Below are positions 49,101-59,384 of a stretch of 64,000 nt of DNA, piece by piece (the first letter of the stretch is position 1; each line of letters starts with the position of its first letter). The DNA is from Rotaria socialis (lineage: Eukaryota; Rotifera; Eurotatoria; Philodinida; Philodinidae). A model generated the notes under the pieces. The model ran no database searches and was not told where the DNA came from. It saw nothing but the letters and a program-made list of their open reading frames with translations. Both the position numbers and the translations under genes were made by a program. Location: NCBI GenBank assembly GCA_905331475.1, contig CAJNYU010001727.1:124001-188000 (forward strand). The letters run 5' to 3'.

Positions 49101-52100
49101 ACTATTTATAAGTTGAGACTTAAATAGTTATTGATATATATTTATGAATAATTAAATAATCATAAACAAGCGCAATTATCTTAGCGAAAAAATAATGCAA
49201 AATGGTATTTCATCGATTAGCAATTTCCTTATGTCAATAGCTCGTTTTATTTCAAGAAATATTTGCACTTAATACTACTACTCTACTATTAATCCCATAC
49301 GACATCTTTTCGAAACGAAATTTATACAAGTGTATTTTAATTGTGAAATTATACACTTGAAAACTATTCACTCGACGATTATAACCTAGAACGAATTAAA
49401 TAGAAAAGGAAAACGAATGAATGGTTTTTTCGTTATATGTCCAGCTGCGTCACACGCCGAACATTTTTAATAGGTTAAATGTTATTGTTTGTACTCTATC
49501 CTTGATTGAAGCATCTGTAATAGTAGAATGATTCTTTTGTATATTAGAAGAAAAAAAAACACACCGACAAATGTCAGTTACTCTATATATAACTTGAGAA
49601 AAATAATTATTTACGATATTTTCTATATAGTTTAGCTTATTTCTATCAGCATTATTATTCTCAAGTTAATATTTAATGAAAACCATTATGAATCTTCATT
49701 TCAAAATGGTAACATCCCTTAGACTTAATTGATTCTATTAGTGCATGAACACGTAAACACCTACTTTTTTTCTCCGATTGTTTATGCTAAAACGATATTA
49801 ATTGACTTTCTTTTTGTTTTCTTCTAGCTCCGAGTACAATATATGTAAAGACATGAATTGTCTGTGGTGAATCTTTTTTTTAAAATTATTGCTATATTTC
49901 CAGTATCTCTTGAAAAATGATTTATACTGGTGTCTAAAAATCAACAATTATCATAACTGTCAGTAAGATTATTTTCTGATTACGTTCTTTTGCTATCAAC
50001 TCATTATGCGTATGTCGAGAAGTGGGAAGTCGGGAACTACTATGACAACGAACTGTCAAAGATTGACGATAAAGTGATGTTTGTAATGATCAAATAAACA
50101 GAACTATCGTATAATGAAAAAAAAAACACACCCGAGAAAAAGAATTCAGTGTATATTAGTTGTCTATGCTGTTTGTATAAAGTGTAATAATATTTTTTTG
50201 TTTGTCTTTACTAACTTCAGTAAAACATATGGTCATATGAAAAAAGGGCACTGTTTTCTTTATTCAAATGTGATTAGCATGCTTGGGAAGGCCAAGCTAA
50301 TCGATATACAATAAGCGAAATAAAGAATAAACCCTTCTATTGACATATAATATTTACTTTCATCGATATGGACACAGTATCTTTTTATTATTTTTCATTT
50401 TTTTTCTCGTTTTTATTCATCATTTCTTTCCTAGATTATTGTTCATGATCACTTTTGTAAAAAAAATAAAATGAAGAATCGAAGAGAACACACGTATGCA
50501 ATGTGTATAACGGGTTGCATACCAAACCGCAATGTCTGTACATATAGAACATAAAACTATTGCCACACTGCATGCGCGCACAAGGTTTCAACATTTCTTT
50601 TACTTGTTCGTTACGCGTTCGATTGCTTTTTTTCTTCTCTCTCTCGCTCTTTCCGTGTATATGTACGTTTCTCTATACTCTTTTCTTTTATTCTCCTTCT
50701 CCTTCTTCTTCTTCTTTACGTATTACACACGAGACGTGCTGTAACCATTTTTTTGTCGCGCACTTTATGCATAGCCACTCTTGCCAGTAAATGATTTGTA
50801 CACAATCTGACGCTGTAACATATATTCGAAAAAAACAAAAAAAAAAGAAAAACTCCAAACCGTACGTCATGCATGTTTAAATCACATACAGCTTATTATT
50901 TTTATTGATGTGTGTGCATAAAAAAAATATTATACATGTAGACAGTTTCTTTCCGTAGATATTTTTACTCTAGTACAAAGGCAAACAACAGAAATCCGAA
51001 AGAAGAAAAATATTTTTTTAGATTATTACAGTTATTTTTTTAATAAAATGGGTAATAAAGCGGGCGGCAAAGGGAAAAAAGATCCAGCGGTACTAACCGA
51101 CGAAGATCTAAAAATGTTAAAAATAAATACACGATATACAGAAGAAGAAATTCAAGCATGGCATGCAGGTTTTCTTAAAGATTGTCCATCTGGTAAATTA
51201 GATAAAAAGCAATTTCTTAATGTTTATAAGGTATGTTATTTTTTTTACATGAAACGTTTTTATTTTATTCTATTGTTTTAGAAATTTTACCCAGAGGGCA
51301 AAGCTGACAAATATTGTAATTTTGTATTTAAAGCATTTGATACAGACAATAACAATTGGATTGATTTTACCGAATTCTTGTAAGAAAAAACAGACAAACA
51401 CTGATTTATTCATTTTAATTATAATGAACTTCCTTTTTGATTTATTTCTTTTAAGGTTAGCTGTTGGTGTATCTCAGCATGGAAATCTCGAAGATAAATT
51501 AAAGATGGCTTTTGATATCTATGGTAGACTTATTAGTTTGTTTTACTTTTTTAAATTATTATTTTCTTTACTCAATTTAGATCAAAATAAAGATGGAGAA
51601 ATAAATCGTAAAGATATGACCAAAATAATCGAAGCTATGTATGATTTAGCCAATGAAGAAGATCGTAGTGGGGAAAAAGCACCTGATCAACGAGTTGATC
51701 TTATTATGAAACGTTTAAATAAAGTTAAAACTGGTAAATAGTTCAGCCTATATATATATATATAACTATATTTTTGTATTCTATCTTTAGATGTTGTTCG
51801 TCGTAATGAATTTATAGAAGGATGTCTTCGAGACGAACTTTTACGCAAAATTCTCGCACCTAATACAGCTCTTGCCTCAGATGGGCAAGCATCAAATATA
51901 ACAACTACGACTAGTGCTCCGATGCATACGACGACATCGATTAATGAAACGGGAGCAGCCGTTTAAACCGTTTACAGTACATGAACACTTCTTTTTCAAG
52001 CTTTGTTTTTACTACACAATGTATATGTTTGTTGAAGACGTGGTGCTCTTTTTTTCACTTATTTGCAAATAATAGATAAGAAAAGATATAAATAAAAGTC

Positions 52101-52296
52101 TTCCTTTCAAAAAACTTACTTTCGTCAATTGAGCAATCTTTTTTGCCATTTTTACATGCATTTCTTGTGTCAACGTTGTGTCTTCGTCCATATTTGGAAT
52201 TGTTGTTGATGATGGACCTTGTTGTTGATGAAAAAATGAAGTCGAAGATGTATTTTGTGCATGAGGATTTTTTGTAAACATTTTAGTACTAGCCAT
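43123..52296 (-). CDS. FAM184A: FAM184-family coiled-coil protein, about 18 exons
   Basis: Long coiled-coil protein of the FAM184 family; cellular role not well established. Two anchors are diagnostic. The N-terminus (MASTKMFTKNPHAQN, then LTQEMHVKMAKKIAQLTK) continues across a 3.2 kb intron as VIYALNTKADEHDAIVANLK, matching family text QEMHLKMSKKIAQLTK|VIYALNTKNDEHE. The C-terminal exons read SRTEDLDLITTLQQTIASYQ, KKYLKMELMNRETNFNKVF and NVGVMNPLSY. Between them are Glu/Gln/Lys-rich heptad-bearing exons (48.9-43.8 kb) for a total of roughly 1,050-1,100 residues, the usual length. Several introns are long (about 44.4-45.0, 45.4-45.85, 47.1-47.9 kb). A TTTTTTCAG acceptor just upstream of the start implies a non-coding first exon. 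The stop at 43123 is 160 bp from the stop of the convergent pseudokinase gene. Confidence 0.88.
50300..51047 (+). promoter_or_regulatory. Likely promoter region of the nested EF-hand gene
   Basis: Lies inside the FAM184 intron, immediately 5' of the EF-hand gene. It is pyrimidine-rich on the plus strand (CTTCTCTCTCTCGCTCTTTC and a CTTCTTCTTC run, about 50634-50715). The upstream flank of the start is TTTTTTTAATAAAATGG. No defined core motif is claimed. Confidence 0.3.
51048..51966 (+). CDS. Neuronal-calcium-sensor-type EF-hand protein nested in FAM184
   Basis: Calcium-binding switch protein of the recoverin/NCS family, expected at membranes. Exons 51048-51230, 51282-51379, 51456-51523, 51581-51733 and 51791-51966 join in frame. 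MGNKAGGKG gives an N-myristoylation Gly at position 2. The first EF-hand is the disabled type usual in the family (KDCPSGKLDKKQFLNVY). EF2 (DTDNNNWIDFTE) and EF3 (DQNKDGEINRKDM) have good calcium ligands. EF4 (LNKVKTGNVVRRNEFIEG) lacks the loop acids, so I expect two calcium sites. The tail after RKILAPNTA is Thr/Ser-rich and longer than usual, ending ETGAAV. Whether it is the orthologue of neurocalcin, hippocalcin or frequenin cannot be settled by eye, so no symbol is given. It lies entirely within an intron of FAM184 on the opposite strand. Confidence 0.9.
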
Positions 52297-54534
52297 GATT
52301 CGATTTATCTGAAAAAAATGTTGACAGATAAACACATGATTTACTAAATCAATCAACAGGTGAGGAGAAGCCATTGAATGGGTATTTTTAGAATAGTGTT
52401 GCGTAGTTTCCATGAAATATTGAGTTAATTATTAACTAGAAAAATGTATCAATATCAGTAAATCATGAAAATGCATTTTAGATAAAAATGATAAGAAATA
52501 TTTTGTAATTTAAATTATTATTATGTTTCACGAATTGATGAAGCGCGACATCTAACTCGTAGATGCCATATAGATGCAGTATTCTTCTATGCAGATTGTC
52601 TCGTTTTAAAATTTGAGAAGTCATTTGAATACAGTGCAAAGTTGATTTTGTGATTTTTTTCAAATATCTAATTTTATCAAACTCTTAGATTTCATTTTTA
52701 ACGAGTTCATACGCTATACACGTATCTTTACATCGATAATTCTGTTTTGTATGTTCGACAATGTAAAATAATATTTCAGACAACATTAATTCTGATGAAG
52801 GCTATGCCAATAATTTGGTAAGGTTTCTGTTCAAATTTGTAGAAGGATGATTTTGACAGAAAGTTCTATATATTTTTTCAATCAGAATCGCTTTCAATAC
52901 AATTTTGTTTGTTAAATAGCAACATATATATTTCTTTTACTTCCACACAATTTATAATGAGAGTTCTTCTAAAAATCATTTTTATGGCAATATTAAGTGA
53001 AAAAATAAAAGATCAAATAATCTCTATTGCATAGAAATTAATTTCGAGGACTTTGTTTTAGATATTTTGTTGGTAACTGACCTAACATCGACGCAATCCA
53101 CAGAACTACCTGTCGAGAGAATCTTAACTACAATTTAAAAAATGTTATTACTCGAAAGTCAGCTTTCTATAATATTGTCATAGTCGAAACTATTCGAAAG
53201 TTTCTTTCAGATAGCAGAATATTTATTCAAAATTTTCTAATATGTTATACAAAATAGCTAGAGATCATAGTTTACTGTTTGTAATATCTATAAAAGTATG
53301 AGTGTTTTCTATCACTTGTCTAGAGACCTTGACTAATAGCAGTTTCTGTTTTCGCATGATGATAAAAGCCATAATCATTTCGAATCTAAGCCAATATTTT
53401 TAATCGTTGCTAGAAGACACTATGTTGCCACGGAATCCTCAGCGGAATGGAGAATTTCGATCAGTTATCACTATTGTATCTAATATTCTAGTTTAACGCG
53501 CAAAAAAAACATTCTTAGTTAACTATTGCTGACTCAATGGCATTGTAATAATGTCTTGTCTCTAAAACATCTGATTTTGTCAAAATTAGTAAAATTCTTC
53601 TTCTAATTGATATAAAATATATCTCCGAAATAATTTTGTTAGAAAATATTTTCAAATGTAATCTATTTTTAGTTATGTTCTAAGCTATACTTACTACGAG
53701 TAATTTAGAAAAGTAGAGTTTACCTGCAGTGAATATTAATTTATACTTGGCTACTGAAAAATCACTCGAAACTTTTGTTTCTTCTGTAAACAAAATAGAT
53801 TTATGTTAACATTATGTCGTACTTGACGCTTGACAAAAGTTCATACAGAAAAATTTGTTAGACTGATGTTCAATTCAGCATATTTGCATATGTTATATAC
53901 ATCATTCTAGCGCTGAAATATAGAAATATTTCGAAAAAATACGATAGAATATTCTCTATTCACTAATTTACAGTTAAATTGATGATGTTGTCTATAATCA
54001 TATTAAACTTTCTTCCATGATTGGCAATAATGTAGAAAGAATTTGACGTATTGAATTACGATCTATAATAATACTTGATCTCATTCGGTCATGACTTTCT
54101 ATCGTACCTAAAGATGAATTGATAACTAAGTATCGATACCGATTGAGTAAAATGGACAAAATTTGTAAGTGAATCACCATGAGGATATGAACACAGTTCC
54201 GTACATATTCACGAATATAACTACATGATACGATGAAGTCATGAGAGAAAAATGACTAATGAAAAGAACTAGGTATACCATAAAATGTAATATGACTGGT
54301 GTAAATGAGAGAGGACCATCTGCATACATACATGTAGCGTGTGAGTGTAGTTTATCTTAACTATTGTTTCTAGGGTTCTCTGTTGATGAGCTGTGAGAAG
54401 CAAGAAAAAGTTCTACAAAGGTTCAACTAAAAGAGTAAGTGGCAGTTTGGTTTGTCACGCCATATTTACGTAAACAAATGAAGATACAAGATCCTTCAGA
54501 ATTATTAATACAATTATTTTTTCATGATCTGCCT
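52297..54534. other. AT-rich region upstream of FAM184
   Basis: 2.2 kb with no supported gene; should include the FAM184 promoter and non-coding first exon near 52,300-52,420. Short frames (52478-52663, 53998-54180) have no recognisable features. Confidence 0.45.
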
Positions 54535-54750
54535 AGGTGGTAGTCTTTTTGTGTACTCAAAAAGTGAGTACACTCTAGAATCGGTCAGTGTGTGCGTCCG
54601 TCCGTTTACACGATAACTTTCGAAAGGAGAGTTAGATCATGATGAAATTTTCTACACAGTTCAGCCTCATCAATGTCTCAGTCGAGTTCGAAGATGAGAA
54701 GGATCCGTCAAGAAATGGTTGAGTTATCGAAAAAATTGTCATTATTGACC
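54535..54750. repeat. Probable dispersed repeat fragment abutting the assembly gap
   Basis: Contains a palindromic TGTACTCAAAAAGTGAGTACA followed by GTGTGCGTCCGTCCGTTTAC and an AACTTTCGAAAGGAGAGTTAG motif, a composition unlike the AT-rich neighbourhood and of a type I associate with dispersed repeats. Its right side is cut by the N run, consistent with assembly breaking in a repeat. Confidence 0.35.
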
Positions 54751-54850
54751 NNNNNNNNNNNNNNNNNNNNNNNNNNNNNNNNNNNNNNNNNNNNNNNNNN
54801 NNNNNNNNNNNNNNNNNNNNNNNNNNNNNNNNNNNNNNNNNNNNNNNNNN
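54751..54850. other. Assembly gap (100 N)
   Basis: Exactly 100 consecutive N, the conventional size for a gap of unknown length. Features on the two sides may not be at their true spacing. Confidence 0.98.
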
Positions 54851-56677
54851 CCCAAAAAAAAATATAACTTCATGCAAGAAGTGAGATGAAAGTAGAACGC
54901 CAATTGGTTAAATGTCTTAGCTAACCTCAGATGAGAGAGGGACAGCAAAATGAAAAGACAGCTAAGCCTAGGTAACGAAATATTTTCGAATAAGAAGGTT
55001 ACTTGAATGCCCTGAAAATTTTCTACGTGAACGACTTAAAAAGCAAATGGCTGAAATAAACAAATGAATAGAAAGCAGTGAATCTAATAAAAAATAGAAA
55101 AAAAAATATAATCTAAGACAATATACCAAATAAATAGTGACAACGATAATAAATTTAAAAGACGGCTAACTTGAGATAGAGTAGGGAAATCAGAATTTGA
55201 ACACAGATGAAAAGAAAAAAAACAGCTAAAGTTGGGTACCGAAATTTGTTAATAAATAGAAGCAAATGATAGAAGAAAATTGTCACGTTGAATTGGGATT
55301 TCAACTGCGACATGGCTGAACTGCTAAGAACTATTCTCTGTTAACTAAATGAATGACATAGAATGTAACTAAGCAGACGAATACTCAACTTCGAATGAGT
55401 AATTGGGAAAAGCGAAATAACATATTCTCAAACTGACATTGTTCAATGTAAGGCGAAGTATGTCCGATGATAATGAAAGAAGTAGCAGGCTGTATTCGAT
55501 AACATATATTCTACTTGTTGACATTAATGAGATTTCAAAAAAATGTATGTTTTAGTATTCATCAGTACTTACAAGTGCACTTAAATGACTACAAGTATGC
55601 AAAAAGTAAAAGCCTATTTCTACTTGGATGAATTTCCCAAGGAAAAATTTCAGGATATGGTAGTGATCGATACGAAAAGGAAATAGCTGCAATTAAATTG
55701 CTCAAATATAAGAATTCATAATGCGCTTAGTAGATCAAACTAATTATCGACGAAACAGCTTGCTAGAAGCAGCAACTAAGATCTCAATCTCTGATGAGCT
55801 TATTGTCTTGATGAATCAAAGATAGCATACAGATTGGAGATAGAACAAAAATCTAGAATAAAAAACTATCTGAAATGTCTGAAACTGATCGACAGAAAAA
55901 GTTACCCGAAATTGAAAACTTAGCACGATTACGCTAATCAAGATAAACGATTCGATGGAACGATCGATTCAACTAAATAAGAAAAATAGCTGTACTGCAT
56001 AGAAGAGCATGGCACGGTACGTGTGAATAAAAAACTAAGATTCAGAGTAGTAACAAGGCAAAACTAGAAAAATAAATCTAACTTAGCTCAACGAATCGAA
56101 TGAAAAAGGATAACTTGAGACAATGATCAAAAACTGAGCAGCAAGGTGTTATTAGATGAGTGAAAGAAATATTCTGATGTACTGCTACCACACAACATTT
56201 AAACAAAATTAGCTCATGAGAGAAGCCACAGATAGCTTGTTAAGATAAGTCACTAAAATAAATAAATGACCTAAGTACTTCTATGAATAAAATGTTAAAG
56301 TTCATTAAAGAAATAGAAATTAATTTTTATAGCTTTAGGAAACTGAATGAATCAAACTAACAACAAAACAGTAAATGTGATTTTAGTAACAAAAAAGAAA
56401 CCGTTAGTGTCCGATGGCAATTTCAAAGATATTTAAGCAGTTTAAATACAGCTACCGGGAATAAGTGAAAATTATTTAAGAATGAAACAAGAAACGGCTG
56501 AAGCTAGAATCAAATAACTAATAAAACTGAAATAACTTTATTTATGTTACTGTTAAACGTTTGACGACATCAATCGAGAAAAAGCAGCATGCGGTTAGTT
56601 TGAACTAACTAAGCTGTATATGAAAACTTTTATTGAAAAAATTAATGTTTTTTTTCTCAAACAACGTGTTAAAAAGG
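54851..56677 (+). other. A-rich strand-asymmetric tract, probably a decayed repeat or coding region
   Basis: For about 1.8 kb the plus strand is much richer in A than T and poor in C. Short runs read like Lys/Glu-rich coding text (CPENFLRERLKKQMAEINK at about 55008-55064), but stops, mostly TAG and TAA, interrupt every 10-20 codons. CAGCTAAG-GGTAACGAAAT at about 54959 and CAGCTAAAG-GGTACCGAAAT at about 55223 are a repeated motif. No intact gene is present. Interpretation as a decayed repeat-rich coding sequence is tentative. Confidence 0.4.
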
Positions 56678-57082
56678 TTCTTAACTTTAACAAGACTAAG
56701 CATGAAAAATTTCATTGCAACAAACGATCACTTCTTCGTTAATCCCAACGTTTAAACGTTCTGAATTTTAACGAAACTCAGCCTCATAAATTTCATTGCA
56801 TGAAACGATCCCTTCTTCATCAATCGCAACGTTTAAACGTTCTCAATGTACACAGAACTCAGCCTCGGAAATTTCATTACAACAAACCATGACTTCTTCA
56901 TCAATCCCAGCGTTTAAACGTTCTGAATTTTAACGAAACTCTGCCTCAAAAATATCATTGCAACAAACGATGACTTCTTCATCAATCGCAACGTTTAAAC
57001 GTTCTGAATTTTAATAAAACTCAGCTTGAGAAATTTCATGGCATCAAATGATTACTTTTTCTTCATTCCCAACGTTTAAACG
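56678..57082. repeat. 81 bp tandem satellite, five units
   Basis: Five successive units each end in (A/G)CGTTTAAACG, with ends at 56758, 56839, 56920, 57001 and 57082, so spacing is exactly 81 nt each time. Unit text includes TTCTGAATTTTAACGAAACT, CAGCCTC, AAATTTCATTGCA and CTTCTTCATCAATC. Units differ at a minority of positions with no length change. Each carries the palindrome CGTTTAAACG. Confidence 0.9.
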
Positions 57083-57535
57083 CTCGGTGTTTAAAGCAAA
57101 AAACACGTTGATATTTTTTGAACGCAGTATGTTCATAAATAGCTGTGAAGCTGGCGTTTAAACGCTTCAAATTAGTGAATTAAAAATGGTATATATATTA
57201 AGCGGAAAAAACGGGGAATTTACTTCTGTTTGCAGCGTTAACGCGGTCAGTAATGATTAATGAAAGAATGATAAGGAATATTGTATGGGGAAACGCGAGG
57301 AATTCATAGTTTCTGATGGTTTACACGCGTGCGGAATTTTCTGTGCGTTTACACGGTGATAAAACTGAGTTCCATTGCGTTTACACGGCTTTAAAGATTT
57401 AATACAGATAAAGTGGGCGGCTACACGCACGATAATTCAGGAGTTACGGCGTTTACGCGACCACTTTTTCCCACACGCGTTTAAACACTCAGAAAAGGCT
57501 ACTTTACGGTGTTTACACGCGTGTTTGAGAAAGTT
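57083..57535. repeat. Diverged GCGTTTACACG motif cluster next to the satellite
   Basis: After the last 81 bp unit the motif persists irregularly: GGCGTTTAAACGC (about 57149), GGTTTACACGCG (57320), GCGTTTACACGG (57346 and 57380), GGCGTTTACGCG (57448), ACGCGTTTAAACAC (57476) and GGTGTTTACACGCG (57508). Spacing is irregular, between about 30 and 70 nt in the denser part. It may be an older, more diverged part of the same array or a different use of the motif. Confidence 0.6.
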
Positions 57536-58634
57536 TGTCTGCTTGGGTATATGGTATTAATTCACATTATTCTTCCAGATGAGTAGAAGTATTCTGCCGG
57601 ATGAGTAGAAGGAGAATGGCTATCGTATGTTAATAAATGCAAAGTAAAATTGAAGACACAGAACGAGCGTTTTTTTGTCAATAAACGATAATATTTATCT
57701 GTTCTTCCCTATTGAGTTCTATCATATCCTATGTTTTTAAAGTGCAATTAAACTCTTGCTGAGTTGATCCCAGGTAATCAAGCCCTTATTGTAAACTTAT
57801 ATTAGTTTGTATGCTTCTGAACCGCTGCTCACAGAAATAACGAAAATAAGATAATCATTATTGATTGAAAACTTAGAGAGATATTTGTGAAAAATTATCC
57901 TGCTTAAAATATACGTATATCCCGAAAAACTAATTATAGAAATATTCTTCGGATTCATATTCTTGTGCATATGAGTTAATAGAAAGCTGACGTATCCATC
58001 CAAAGGAATTAGATAAATCAATTTTTTCCAGCTGCTACTTTCTAAACCTAATATGATTACACAATAACATTTCCTGCAATTAAAATAACGTTGCGACGAA
58101 GGTGTGGCATGCCGGACTTGTGGATACATTTTCGCACAAACACAGCTTCGTATTTAAAGTATTTATCTTCATTAATCAAACTATATAACTATATGTTTAA
58201 CTGCGTTCCAGAAAGCAATGCATCCAAACGTTTTTCCGCAAATTTGACAGATTGAAAGAAGCATACAGTGAAACTCATTTTATCTAATGTGTCAATGAAA
58301 TAACGTTAAGGAAAGAGACATAGCTTCAATTCACTATTAAACATGATCAAAGGCACATAATGATATAAGTGTTGTAACGATAAGATTGTTTTATTGTGAT
58401 ATCGAACTGTTTTATTTCAATCATCCTTCTATTTTTAGTTACACTTTCTTTCCCCGAGGCGCGTCACTCAACCGGAGAGAACGAGAAAGAACACGACAAG
58501 GAGGAAGAGAGATATACACGTCAAATAGGATAGATGAGTTTGAACACATAATATATAGCATCAGTGTGTATAGAGGAGAAAGTCGCTATGTACATTAATT
58601 AAGATAGAATGAGTGTTTATATCGGCACAAGTGT
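57536..58634. other. AT-rich stretch between satellite and palindromic element
   Basis: 1.1 kb without a supported gene. The minus-strand frame at 57797-58129 has no domain I recognise. A purine-rich GAGAGAACGAGAAAGAACAC tract lies at about 58474. Confidence 0.4.
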
Positions 58635-59010
58635 CCCATGTTGGAAAAACCGGAGTAAAATTGACGGTTTACCGCGGTTTTACCGCTCCGGTTACCGGCT
58701 CCCATCAACACAAATTTACCGCGGTAAACCGGGGAGTTTCGGGAAACACCGCGGTTTACCGCCGGTATTTTTCGATTAACCGGTTCTCTGAGCGTTTATA
58801 AAAAATTATTGCTAAAAGTTATTGATCCGGCTATTTTAGGCATCTTTTTTTCCTATATGATGACGGTAAAAAAAGGGTACCGGAAAAACTAGCGGTTAAC
58901 CGGAGCGGTATTACCGCTCCGGTTACCGGCTCCCATTTCATACAAATTTACCGCTTTTCTAAAATTATCGCGGTTTACCGCAAAAATTGAAGCGGTATTC
59001 GCGACATGGG
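58635..59010. mobile_element. CCGGTAAACCG-rich palindromic element, about 376 bp
   Basis: Starts CCCATGTTGGAAAAACCGG and ends in the near-inverse (ACCG..ATTCGCGACATGGG), giving short terminal inverted repeats. The inside is packed with GCGGTAAACCG/CGGTTTACCGC motifs in both orientations. A direct repeat of about 42 nt (TACCGCTCCGGTTACCGGCT plus CCCAT..ACAAATTTACCGC) occurs at 58681-58722 and 58912-58954. No coding capacity. Local GC is far above the surroundings. Non-autonomous DNA element is the best reading. Confidence 0.6.
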
Positions 59011-59384
59011 GCGTCTCAAAGTGTCTCAATCTAAAGCCGCTTCGGAACGGCGAAGATTTGCAACACAGACGTGTCTAGTTACGTCAAAAATACGTTTCAT
59101 GATTACATGGGAACATGCATAAAGTATTATCACAACTCTGTGATAGTTTCGCCCCAACGTACGTAGTCATACATCTCACTTCTTAGACAGTTCTCAATAG
59201 AAGCAGTCAAATCTATAATTGAGGCCTTTTCTTCCTAGAGAATAGTATAGAAGAAAAACACTCATACACCGACTATATTAACATCCATTTGTATACTTTT
59301 ATAACAAGTTCAAATAAAATACAGGCAATAAAAAAGCATTGTTTCAAAAAAAAATATATATATGGTTTTCTTCGATCTATATCA
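59011..59384. other. 3' flank of the vWA gene
   Basis: Short AT-rich stretch between the palindromic element and the stop of the minus-strand vWA gene. No clear AATAAA on the minus strand close to the stop, and no other feature seen. Confidence 0.4.

Noticed and set aside
54632..54948. Open frames crossing the N run
   Set aside because: They exist only because N is read as unknown residues across an assembly gap.
56678..57082. CRISPR array
   Set aside because: Units are full-length tandem copies without unique spacers and the host is eukaryotic.
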